Origin: Candidatus Allocopromorpha excrementigallinarum
Lineage (GTDB): Bacteria; Bacillota; Clostridia; Peptostreptococcales; Anaerovoracaceae
Direction: 5' to 3'
Assembly: GCA_018714925.1 (NCBI GenBank)
Contig: DVMP01000096.1
Span: forward strand, 1-37,587
Length of the DNA: 37,587 bases
Made by a program: the position numbers and the translations under genes. Positions 7,383 through 14,618 of the stretch are shown one piece after another. Each line of letters begins with the position of its first letter. Position 1 is the first letter of the stretch. A model generated the notes under the pieces. The model saw only the letters and a program-made list of their open reading frames with translations. It was not told where the DNA came from and did no database searches.

Positions 7383-7411
7383 TTGAAAAGGTGAAGATGG
7401 AGTGATAGAAT
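7383..7411 (+). promoter_or_regulatory. Promoter of the cobalamin-riboswitch operon
   Basis: TTGAAA (7383-7388) and TAGAAT (7406-7411) with a 17-base spacer; start expected near 7418, just ahead of the riboswitch. Confidence 0.65.
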
Positions 7412-7434
7412 AAAAGCAAATTTAATAATCTCCC

Positions 7435-7588
7435 AGGTGTCCGGTGTTTCCCCGCCGGAAGAATAGGGAAGTCGGGTGAAAATCCCGCGCGGTCACGCCG
7501 CTGTATTGGATGAGTGGAATCTCTTAATCACTGTGAAAATGGGAAGATGAGATTCTGTGTTGAAGCCTGAGCCAGAAGACCTGCCTGA
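7435..7588 (+). promoter_or_regulatory. Cobalamin (AdoCbl-class) riboswitch aptamer
   Basis: The segment has the conserved order of the cobalamin aptamer: an opening AGGTG stem, the GGGAA element near 7466, GGGTGAAAATCCC (7474-7486), GTCACGCCGCTGT (7492-7504), a variable arm built on GAATCTC/GAGATTC, and the diagnostic B12 box GCCAGAAGACCTGCC (7571-7585). It precedes cobalt importer genes. The following stretch to 7709 has no gene: it holds a GAAGAAAG/CTTTCTTC hairpin and then the terminator, so binding most likely causes premature termination. Confidence 0.93.
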
Positions 7589-7662
7589 GAGTGTGGATGG
7601 CATTTTCTTACGGACGATGAGGAAGTGCGGGAAGAAAGAAGGCTTTCTTCTTTGCTTGTTGT

Positions 7663-7696
7663 ACTATCCTGTAGTTTTCGGGATAGTTGTTTTTTT
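7663..7696 (+). terminator. Riboswitch expression-platform terminator
   Basis: Stem ACTATCC (7663-7669) / GGATAGT (7681-7687) followed by seven T residues (7690-7696), directly before the cbiM ribosome site. Its place between aptamer and first gene marks it as the regulated terminator. Confidence 0.75.
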
Positions 7697-7709
7697 GGAG
7701 GGAATATTT

Positions 7710-8468
7710 ATGACAGAAACAAGGAGAAGCAAAATTGAACGGATTATGTTTGTCGCGGGGACGGCGGCGGCTATGCTGCTGGGAATAACGGCTGTTTCCG
7801 GCGCCATGCACATTATGGAGGGATATCTGCCTCTCGGCTACTGTATCATCTGGGGAGCAGTCTGCGTACCATTTTTTGTGACGGGGCTGTTTTCCATAAA
7901 AAGGACGGTGACACAGCACAGAAAGACGCTTTTGCTTCTGGTTATGATGGGGGCCTATGTATTTGTCCTTTCGGCCCTGAAGCTTCCGTCTGTAACGGGA
8001 AGCAGCTCTCATCCCACGGGAACAGGGCTGGGCGCTGTTCTTTTCGGACCTTCGGCCATGTGTGTAATAGGGGTGATTGTTCTGCTTTTTCAGGCCCTGC
8101 TTTTAGCCCACGGAGGCCTGACGACTCTGGGAGCCAATACATTCTCCATGGCTGTGGCGGGACCATTTCTGGCCTTTGGAGTTTTTCTCATATGTAAAAA
8201 ACTGAAGCTGCCGAAAACTCTGGGCGTGTTTCTGGCGGCATGCCTGGGGGATCTGTTTACATACTGTATTACGGCGGTACAGCTTGCCATTGCCCATCCT
8301 TCTCAGATAGGAGGCTTTACGGCGTCGCTTATGGAATTTCTCGGGATTTTCGCGGTGACGCAGATTCCTCTGGCAGTTATCGAAGGCCTGATTGCCGTTG
8401 TAGTAATAAAGGCTCTTGAAAGCTACGCGAGGCCGGAGCTTGTGGAGCTTGGATATTTGGGGGTGTAG
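7710..8468 (+). CDS. cbiM: Cobalt ECF transporter substrate-specific protein CbiM
   Basis: Membrane S-component that binds and carries cobalt ions in the CbiMNQO energy-coupling-factor importer. The frame runs back to a TTG inside the riboswitch, but the ATG at 7710 preceded by GGAGGGA is the real start, giving 252 residues. The N-terminus is a signal-peptide-like segment (basic MTETRRSKIER, hydrophobic FVAGTAAAMLLGITAVSG) directly before MHIMEGYLP. In this family the Met-His-Ile end coordinates the metal, so cleavage before MHI would expose it. Six or so hydrophobic helices follow. It is the first gene after the riboswitch, with cbiN three bases downstream. Confidence 0.93.
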   Translation: MTETRRSKIERIMFVAGTAAAMLLGITAVSGAMHIMEGYLPLGYCIIWGAVCVPFFVTGLFSIKRTVTQHRKTLLLLVMMGAYVFVLSALKLPSVTGSSSHPTGTGLGAVLFGPSAMCVIGVIVLLFQALLLAHGGLTTLGANTFSMAVAGPFLAFGVFLICKKLKLPKTLGVFLAACLGDLFTYCITAVQLAIAHPSQIGGFTASLMEFLGIFAVTQIPLAVIEGLIAVVVIKALESYARPELVELGYLGV

Positions 8469-8471
8469 TAT

Positions 8472-8789
8472 ATGACCAGGAATACAAAAATTGTTATTTT
8501 CTGCCTCCTGCTGGCAGTAGTTATAGCTGTGGTTCCTCTGATTATTCTCAAGGGAACGGAATTCGGTGGAGCGGACGGCGCGGCTGAAGAGGCTGTTAAC
8601 GCCATTAATCCCGACTATGAGCCGTGGGCTTCTCCTGTTATTGAACCGCCGGGAGGAGAGACGGAGTCGCTGCTCTTCTGTGTGCAGGCGGCTCTTGGAG
8701 GAGGAGTTTTCGGATTCGGTCTCGGCTACCTTATATGCAGAAAGAAATTCATGAGGAAAGAAGAACAATCCTATGATAATGATAGATAA
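8472..8789 (+). CDS. cbiN: Cobalt transport protein CbiN
   Basis: Small auxiliary membrane protein of the cobalt importer that helps CbiM take up the metal. The 105 residues show the expected shape: an N-terminal membrane helix (IVIFCLLLAVVIAVVPLII), a short extracytoplasmic loop with the family-typical FGGADGAAEEAVNAINPDY and EPWASPV, then a second helix (LGGGVFGFGLGYLICRK) and a charged tail. It starts three bases after cbiM and overlaps cbiQ by 17 bases. Its presence distinguishes a cobalt (CbiMNQO) importer from most nickel NikM systems that lack CbiN. Confidence 0.92.
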   Translation: MTRNTKIVIFCLLLAVVIAVVPLIILKGTEFGGADGAAEEAVNAINPDYEPWASPVIEPPGGETESLLFCVQAALGGGVFGFGLGYLICRKKFMRKEEQSYDNDR

Positions 8790-9555
8790 GCTGGCTTATT
8801 CCTCCCCCTGGAGGTATAAGAGCGTATACATGAAAAGCGCTCTGGCGTCGGGAAACCTTTTAATATGCGTAGCAGTAAGATCATTTACGGTTTCGATTAT
8901 CACATTGGCGGTAATGGGATATCTGACAGTAAGGTACAGTCAGGCGTCACTCAGCCGTTATGTAAGGATGATGATGTGGCCCTTCGCCTTTCTTATTATG
9001 GGCACCATAGCCGTGCTTTTCGACATATCGGCGCGTCCTGATGGGATTTTAAACATTCCCCTGGGAGGAAGCTTCGCTGTAATCACTTCATACTCCCTGG
9101 TTTATGCACTGCGGCTGATTCTGGTGTCTCTGGCATCAGTGGCCTGTCTGTATTTTCTGGTGCTGACGACTCCTGTGCCGGAGCTTACAGGTCTTCTAAA
9201 GAGGCTTCATTGTCCGTGGCTTATTATTGAGCTGATGACCATGATTTACAGGTTTATATTTGTACTGCTGGATTCGGCTCTCACCATTACAAAGGCTCAG
9301 AGGTGCAGACTGGGAAACAGAGACTTCAGGACGTCGGTCAGAAGCATGGGAACAATGCTTGCCGCACTGCTTGTACAGTCTCTTCACAGAGCATCGCTGC
9401 TTTACGACGCCATGGAGTCAAGATGCTTTGACGGGAAAATTCTGCTTATAAGTGAAAGCCGCGGAGGAGAAAAAGGAGACGCCGCGGCAGTCGCTCTTTA
9501 CCTGGCGCTGATGCTGGCCATCGGGGTTGCCTGCTGGAAAAAAGGAGGACTGTAA
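8773..9555 (+). CDS. cbiQ: Cobalt ECF transporter transmembrane component CbiQ
   Basis: Membrane T-component that couples ATP hydrolysis by CbiO to movement of CbiM. The 260 residues begin MIMIDKLAYSSPW; a second in-frame ATG two codons later (8779) is equally possible. Several hydrophobic helices are followed by a cytoplasmic section carrying the coupling motifs, including SMGTMLAALLVQSLHRASLLYDAMESRCFDG, which matches the conserved Ala-Arg-Gly-type coupling helices in position though not exactly in sequence. The gene overlaps cbiN by 17 bases and its TAA overlaps the cbiO ATG by one base. The role follows from family and gene order. Confidence 0.92.
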   Translation: MIMIDKLAYSSPWRYKSVYMKSALASGNLLICVAVRSFTVSIITLAVMGYLTVRYSQASLSRYVRMMMWPFAFLIMGTIAVLFDISARPDGILNIPLGGSFAVITSYSLVYALRLILVSLASVACLYFLVLTTPVPELTGLLKRLHCPWLIIELMTMIYRFIFVLLDSALTITKAQRCRLGNRDFRTSVRSMGTMLAALLVQSLHRASLLYDAMESRCFDGKILLISESRGGEKGDAAAVALYLALMLAIGVACWKKGGL

Positions 9556-10394
9556 TGAAACCCATGGTTGTTACGGAAGACCTGCGATACACATATGAAG
9601 ACGGAACGGAAGCTCTCAGGGGCATTACGGTAAAAATAAAAAGGGGAGAAAAGGTAGCGGTTATGGGAGCCAACGGTTCGGGAAAATCAACCTTTTTTCA
9701 CCATCTTAACGGCCTTTTAAAGCCGACGGCAGGAAGAGTTCTTATTGAAGGGGAGCCTGTTGATTACTCCCGTAAGGGCCTTCTGAAGGTCAGGAAAAAA
9801 GTAGGCTTCGTATTTCAGAATCCCGACGATCAGCTTTTTTCGGCAAGCGTAAGACAGGAAATTTCATTTGGCGCGCTGAATCTCGGGCTTTCTGAGGAAG
9901 AGGCGGTACGCAGAGTGGAAGGAATCATGGAAGCCCTGAACATTACTCCCTTTGCCCACAAGCCTGTGCACCTTTTAAGCGGAGGACAGAAAAAACAGGT
10001 TGCCATCGCCGATATTCTGGTCATGGAGCCTGAGCTTATAATTCTCGACGAGCCCACCGCGGCCCTTGACTCAAGACATACACGAATCATCGACGGAATA
10101 GTTGACAGCTTAAGAGACAGGGGAATTACAGTGCTGCTTTCCACTCACAGCTCGGAAAGAGCCCTTCTATGGGCTGACAGAATTATAGTCTTCGACAGGG
10201 GACTTGTGGCGGCAGAGGGAGCGCCTGAGGAGATCTTTTCCGACCATGAGCTTTTGAAAAGGGCAAATCTGGAAAAACCGGCGGTATTACGGATATTTGA
10301 AATACTGGAGAGGGAAGGCGTTTTAAAGGAAGGTCTGAAACGGCCGAGAGGCGTAGATGAACTGGAAGCCTATATAAAAGAAAGGAACAGATAA
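9555..10394 (+). CDS. cbiO: Cobalt ECF transporter ATPase CbiO
   Basis: ATP-binding subunit that powers cobalt import. The 279 residues contain every ABC ATPase motif: Walker A GANGSGKST near residue 40, Q-loop FQNPDDQLFSASVRQE (typical of ECF and Cbi ATPases), signature LSGGQKKQVAIADIL, Walker B LIILDEPTAALD and switch histidine LLSTHSSE. A C-terminal extension of about 40 residues after EEIFSDHELL is usual for CbiO. There is one ATPase gene, so it likely works as a homodimer. It is coupled to cbiQ by a one-base overlap and followed by cbiK one base later. Confidence 0.95.
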   Translation: MKPMVVTEDLRYTYEDGTEALRGITVKIKRGEKVAVMGANGSGKSTFFHHLNGLLKPTAGRVLIEGEPVDYSRKGLLKVRKKVGFVFQNPDDQLFSASVRQEISFGALNLGLSEEEAVRRVEGIMEALNITPFAHKPVHLLSGGQKKQVAIADILVMEPELIILDEPTAALDSRHTRIIDGIVDSLRDRGITVLLSTHSSERALLWADRIIVFDRGLVAAEGAPEEIFSDHELLKRANLEKPAVLRIFEILEREGVLKEGLKRPRGVDELEAYIKERNR

Positions 10395-10395
10395 T

Positions 10396-11187
10396 ATGTC
10401 GGAGAAAAAGGCGATTCTGGCGGTAAGCTTCGGGACAAGCCATAAGGAGACAAGAGAAAAAACCATAGGAGCCATTGAGGAGGATATGAGGCGGCGGTTT
10501 CCAGATTACCAGGTCCGCAGAGCCTTTACAAGCGGAATGATTATGAGGATTCTGCGGGAAAGAGACGGCATACAGGTGGATAATGTGGCCGAAGCTCTGA
10601 AGCGGCTGGCAGATGAGGGCTTTGACCAGGTTGTTTTACAGCCTACCCATATTATCAACGGAGATGAGTACGATAAGCTGATGAGACAGGCCCGTGAGTG
10701 TCAGAGCTTATTTCACCGGTTGAATACAGGAAAGCCGCTTCTTACAGACAGCGCTGATTACGAGGCTGTATGCAGGGCGATTATGGGAGAGTTTTCTCAT
10801 CTGAAAAAGGATGAGGCCCTGGTTTTAATGGGACACGGAACGGGGCATTTTGCCGACGCCGCCTACGCGGCTCTGGATTACCGATTTAAGGCCCTGGGCG
10901 CGGAAAACGTATTCGTAGGCACTGTAGAGGGATATCCGGGCATTGAGGAGGTCCGCGGACAGGTGAGAAAATACAGCCCCCGCAGGGTTATCCTCCTGCC
11001 GTTAATGGTAGTGGCGGGAGATCACGCCGTCAACGATATGGCGGGAGATGAAGAGGATTCCTGGAGGTCTGTCTTTGAAAAGGATGGCTATGAAACGCGC
11101 TGCGTACTTAAGGGCCTTGGGGAATTCCCCGAAATAAGAGAAATATACATGGAGCATATTTTGAAAGCGGCCAAACAGCAAGGGTAA
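10396..11187 (+). CDS. cbiK: Sirohydrochlorin cobaltochelatase CbiK
   Basis: Inserts cobalt into sirohydrochlorin to give cobalt-sirohydrochlorin, the entry to the anaerobic (early-cobalt) B12 route. The 263-residue length and the opening KKAILAVSFGTSHKETREKTI are typical of CbiK rather than the shorter CbiX. Metal-handling histidines are visible in VLQPTHIINGDEYDKL and LMGHGTGHFADAAYAALD, and a further one in VVAGDHAVNDMAGDEEDSW. No signal peptide is present, so it is the cytosolic form. It sits between the cobalt importer and hemA, placing metal supply and metal insertion in one transcript. Confidence 0.94.
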   Translation: MSEKKAILAVSFGTSHKETREKTIGAIEEDMRRRFPDYQVRRAFTSGMIMRILRERDGIQVDNVAEALKRLADEGFDQVVLQPTHIINGDEYDKLMRQARECQSLFHRLNTGKPLLTDSADYEAVCRAIMGEFSHLKKDEALVLMGHGTGHFADAAYAALDYRFKALGAENVFVGTVEGYPGIEEVRGQVRKYSPRRVILLPLMVVAGDHAVNDMAGDEEDSWRSVFEKDGYETRCVLKGLGEFPEIREIYMEHILKAAKQQG

Positions 11188-11202
11188 GAAGGGAGACTGA
11201 CC

Positions 11203-12483
11203 ATGGAAATTCGCATGATAGGAATTGATCATCAGAATGCTTCCATTGAAGAGAGAGAAGCGTTTGCCTTTACAAAGGCTCAGACAATGCGGGCTTTGGA
11301 CAGCTTCCGAAAATCCGGCGCCTTTGAGGGCTGTCTGCTTTTATCCACCTGCAACAGAACGGAGCTGTGGGCCAGTACAGGAGAAAGAGACACAGACTTT
11401 CTTCCCTTTCTGTGTGAAGAAAAGGGTCTGTCTCCCCGGGACTGGGACGGAATTGCGGTAAAAAGGCAGGGCAGCGAAGCGGTAACGCATCTTCTGCAGC
11501 TTATATGCGGTCTGAAATCGCGAATATACGGAGAGAACCAGATTATCTCGCAGATTCGAGAAGCTCTGGAGCTTTCCAGAAAAGCCGGATGCAGCGACAT
11601 GGTAATTGAAAAGCTTTTTCAGACGGCCGTTTCCGCGGGAAAAAAGGTTAAAACCCAGGTAAAAATAGAGACCGCTGACCCTTCGGCGGCGCGAAACGCC
11701 GTGATTCTTCTAAAGGAAAAAGCCGGGAGCCTGGAGGAGCTGCCATGTCTTATTATAGGAAACGGGCAGATGGGCAGGCTTGTGGCCAACGCTCTGACAG
11801 AAGCGGGAGCCCGTGTAACCATGACTCTGCGCAGACGCGTACACGGCAGTCAGATTCAGGGATCCGTTATACCGAAAAGGTGCCGTATGATTGATTACGA
11901 CGACAGACTGAAAAATCTGGAATCCTACAGGGCTGTTATCAGCGCCACACTGAGTCCTCATTTTACCATCAGGCAGGAGGACCTTTCCGGAAAGACCTTT
12001 AGCTCCGCTGTATGGATAGATATGGCGGTTCCCAGGGATATAGATGAGAAAATAGGTGAAATCCCGGGAATTTCCCTTTATAATATGGACAGCCTGGGAG
12101 ACGCTCATACAGAGAAAAAATCGGAAAAGGCGCTGAGGGAGTCAATGGAGATTCTGGAGGAGTACAGAGAAAAGCTTGAAAAATGGTTTGCCTTCAGGGA
12201 AAACGTAGAGCTTGTAAAGTCCATTTCACAGGTAACGACAGAGGACGCCTTTAAGAGGCTTGAAAAGCCCGTAAGCCGGGCCCTGGGAAGAGAAAATGGA
12301 GACCGGGAGATATATGCCTCCATTGAGACGGCTGTGGACAAGGCGGTGGAAAAGCTGCTGTTCGGACTGAGGGACACCCTCCCCAGACAGGACTGGAAAA
12401 CATGTCTCGCTGCCCTGAAGGAATCAGCTCTGCGAGATACGTTAAAGACAGGAAAGGCAAAGAAGAGAGAAAAACATGGATAA
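11203..12483 (+). CDS. hemA: Glutamyl-tRNA reductase
   Basis: NADPH-dependent reduction of glutamyl-tRNA(Glu) to glutamate-1-semialdehyde, the first committed and usually rate-limiting step of tetrapyrrole synthesis. The 426-residue protein carries the catalytic cysteine at residue 50 in LLSTCNRTELW and the following GLKSRIYGENQIISQIREAL, a Rossmann core starting LPCLIIGNGQMGRLVANAL, and the long C-terminal dimerisation helices. AGGGAG precedes the ATG. The stop overlaps the next gene by eight bases. Control by the upstream cobalamin riboswitch means that flow into the whole pathway responds to B12; regulation by haem cannot be judged from the sequence. Confidence 0.96.
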   Translation: MEIRMIGIDHQNASIEEREAFAFTKAQTMRALDSFRKSGAFEGCLLLSTCNRTELWASTGERDTDFLPFLCEEKGLSPRDWDGIAVKRQGSEAVTHLLQLICGLKSRIYGENQIISQIREALELSRKAGCSDMVIEKLFQTAVSAGKKVKTQVKIETADPSAARNAVILLKEKAGSLEELPCLIIGNGQMGRLVANALTEAGARVTMTLRRRVHGSQIQGSVIPKRCRMIDYDDRLKNLESYRAVISATLSPHFTIRQEDLSGKTFSSAVWIDMAVPRDIDEKIGEIPGISLYNMDSLGDAHTEKKSEKALRESMEILEEYREKLEKWFAFRENVELVKSISQVTTEDAFKRLEKPVSRALGRENGDREIYASIETAVDKAVEKLLFGLRDTLPRQDWKTCLAALKESALRDTLKTGKAKKREKHG

Positions 12484-13741
12484 TATTCTCATATTCGCGG
12501 GAACAACGGAGGGAAGGCTTCTGACAGAGGCCCTGTGCCGGAGCGGGCTGAAGCAAAGGAAGGTTACAGTCAGCGTAGCAACTGAGTACGGAAAACAGCT
12601 TCTTCCCGCCGGACAGGAAAATCTCACTGTACTGACAGGGTATATGGAGAAAAGGGAAATGGAGAGACTTATGAAAAAAGAAAAGTTCTCTCTTGTTGTG
12701 GACGCGACACATCCTTACGCCCGGCAGGCGTCGGAAAACATTAAAGGCGCGGCGGAGAAAGCAGGGCTACCGTATATTCGTCTCCTTAGAGACTCCGGCT
12801 GTGCCGGAAGGAACGGCGTTTTCACAGCCAATGCTGAGGAGGCGGCCAGATATCTGGAGAAAACGGAGGGAAAGGTACTGCTTACCATTGGAAGCAAGGA
12901 GCTTGAGCCCTTTACCGGACTGAAAAACTTTTCCGAGAGGCTCTACGCGAGGATACTGCCTGTTCCGGAAATGGTAAAAAAAGCCTCTGACCTGGGCTTT
13001 GACGCAGGTCATATTATCGCCATGCAGGGTACCTTTACCCATGAGCTGAATCTGGCCATGCTCAGACAGACAGGAGCATCCCTTTTGGTGACAAAGGATT
13101 CCGGAAAAGCGGGAGGCTTCCGGGAAAAGCTTACGGCGGCAGAGGAAGCGGGGGCAGAGGTTATTATTATAGGAAGGCCGGAAGAGGAGGAGGGCTTTTC
13201 TCTCAGCCAGGCTGCGGACATGCTGAATATTTCCCTGCCCGGCAGGCAGGAGAAGGAGCCGGCCGTGTGGTTTCCGGCGTTTATCAGCCTTAAGGGAAAA
13301 TCGGTTCTCGTGGCCGGAGGCGGAAAAGTGGCCTCAAGAAGAATAAATACCCTGAGTATGTTTGACGCGGATATTAATGTGGTCGCGCCGGAGCCTTCAG
13401 AGGAGATTCTCAGTCTGGCGAAAAAAGGAAGAATAAATTTCACAGAGAGAAAATTCAGGGAAGAGGATCTGGAGGGCATGGATATTGTCATTGCCGCCGC
13501 GGGAAGCAGAGAGGTCAACAGAGATATCGGCCGCCTTTGCAGGGAAAGGAATATTCCCGTAAACGTGGCGGACCGAAAAGAGGAATGTGATTTTTACTTC
13601 CCTGCGGTTATTCTAAAGGAAGGCCTTATTGTAGGCCTCACCTCCGGCGGTCTTAATCACGGACTGGCGGCCAGGGGCAGGAGGATTGTCAGTCGCGCTC
13701 TGGAGGAGCAATGGGAAAAAACGGGAGACAGTTATGATTAA
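12476..13741 (+). CDS. Fusion: cobalt-precorrin-6A reductase (CbiJ) + precorrin-2 dehydrogenase (SirC)
   Basis: A 421-residue two-domain protein. Residues 1 to about 250 match CbiJ/CobK, which reduces (cobalt-)precorrin-6A to 6B: ILIFAGTTEGRLL, VVDATHPYARQASEN, VLLTIGSKELEPF, HIIAMQGTFTHELN and LVTKDSGKAGGF. From about residue 265 it matches the NAD-dependent SirC/Met8-type dehydrogenase that oxidises precorrin-2 to sirohydrochlorin: VLVAGGGKVASRRINTL, the catalytic Asp in VNVADRKEECDFYFP and GLTSGGLNHGLAARG. The dehydrogenase half ends after about 150 residues, like YlnF, without the helical chelatase extension of CysG/Met8, which fits CbiK doing the metal insertion. The frame is continuous, so this is a true fusion. 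It overlaps hemA and hemC by eight bases each. No other late corrin genes are here. Confidence 0.9.
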   Translation: MDNILIFAGTTEGRLLTEALCRSGLKQRKVTVSVATEYGKQLLPAGQENLTVLTGYMEKREMERLMKKEKFSLVVDATHPYARQASENIKGAAEKAGLPYIRLLRDSGCAGRNGVFTANAEEAARYLEKTEGKVLLTIGSKELEPFTGLKNFSERLYARILPVPEMVKKASDLGFDAGHIIAMQGTFTHELNLAMLRQTGASLLVTKDSGKAGGFREKLTAAEEAGAEVIIIGRPEEEEGFSLSQAADMLNISLPGRQEKEPAVWFPAFISLKGKSVLVAGGGKVASRRINTLSMFDADINVVAPEPSEEILSLAKKGRINFTERKFREEDLEGMDIVIAAAGSREVNRDIGRLCRERNIPVNVADRKEECDFYFPAVILKEGLIVGLTSGGLNHGLAARGRRIVSRALEEQWEKTGDSYD

Positions 13742-14618
13742 AAGGAAAATTAAAGTAGGCAGCAGAGAAAGCAGACTGGCTGTCATTCAGTCAGAGCTGG
13801 TAATGGAGCAGATTGCCCAATACCATCCGGAGCTGGAGCTGGAGCTGGTTACCATGAAAACCACAGGTGACAAAATTCTCGACAGAACTCTGGACAAGGT
13901 GGGGGGAAAGGGCCTCTTTGTAAAGGAGCTGGACAGAGCCCTGAGACAGGGGGAGATAGATATTTCCGTCCACAGTCTCAAGGATATGCCCATGGAGGTG
14001 CCCGAGGATCTGCCTCTCCTGGCCTTCTCCGAAAGGGAGAGAGCCACAGACGCAATGGTCCTCCGTCAGGGACAAACAGAGCTTGATGTAAAAAAGCCCA
14101 TTGGAAGCTCAAGCCCCAGAAGAAACCTTCAGCTTTCTGAGCTCTATCCTCATATGGAGCAGAAAAGCGTCAGAGGAAACGTTCAGACACGGCTTGAGAA
14201 GCTGGATTCCGGAGAATACAGCGCTCTGGTGCTTGCCTGCGCGGGCCTTAAGAGACTGGGACTTGAAGACCGGATCAGCAGAGAATTCACCCCTGACGAA
14301 ATGATACCGGCCGCGGGGCAGGGAATCATGGTGGTACAGGGACGAAGAGGAGAGGATTACAGCTGGCTGTCATGTGTAGACCATATGGAGGCCAGAGAGG
14401 CGGCCGCGGCGGAAAGAGCCTTTGTTACATATCTTGAAGGCGGCTGCAGCTCCCCTGTAGGAGCCTTTGCGGAGATTGAAGGAGATGAAATCCTCATAAG
14501 GGGACTTTACAGGGATGAAAGGACAGGCCAATGTAAAAAAGGAAGGCTTCAGGGAAAGCGGAGTGAAGGCACAGCGCTGGCTGTTGCTCTGGCAAGGCAG
14601 TTGAAGGGAGAAGCATAG
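13734..14618 (+). CDS. hemC: Hydroxymethylbilane synthase (porphobilinogen deaminase)
   Basis: Polymerises four porphobilinogens to hydroxymethylbilane on a dipyrromethane cofactor. The N-terminal KVGSRESRLAVIQSELV, GGKGLFVKELDRAL, HSLKDMPMEVPEDL and SVRGNVQTRLEKL segments are diagnostic. The cofactor cysteine is about residue 238 in EGGCSSPVGAF. The open frame begins at a TTG (13686), but the family N-terminus starts at the ATG at 13734, which overlaps the preceding stop by eight bases and has GGGAG upstream; this gives 294 residues. The stop TAG is directly followed by the ATG of the next gene. Complete and conventional. Confidence 0.96.
   Translation: MIKRKIKVGSRESRLAVIQSELVMEQIAQYHPELELELVTMKTTGDKILDRTLDKVGGKGLFVKELDRALRQGEIDISVHSLKDMPMEVPEDLPLLAFSERERATDAMVLRQGQTELDVKKPIGSSSPRRNLQLSELYPHMEQKSVRGNVQTRLEKLDSGEYSALVLACAGLKRLGLEDRISREFTPDEMIPAAGQGIMVVQGRRGEDYSWLSCVDHMEAREAAAAERAFVTYLEGGCSSPVGAFAEIEGDEILIRGLYRDERTGQCKKGRLQGKRSEGTALAVALARQLKGEA

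Noticed and set aside
7557..7709. N-terminal extension of cbiM from a TTG
   Set aside because: It would lie inside the riboswitch B12 box and the terminator; the ATG at 7710 has a strong ribosome site and fits the family.
8103..8768. Minus-strand open frame of 221 codons across cbiM and cbiN
   Set aside because: It conflicts with two well-supported transporter genes and shows no family motif.
13686..13733. TTG start of hemC 16 codons earlier
   Set aside because: Lies inside the SirC domain, and hemC homologues start at the ATG with KVGSRESRLA a few residues on.
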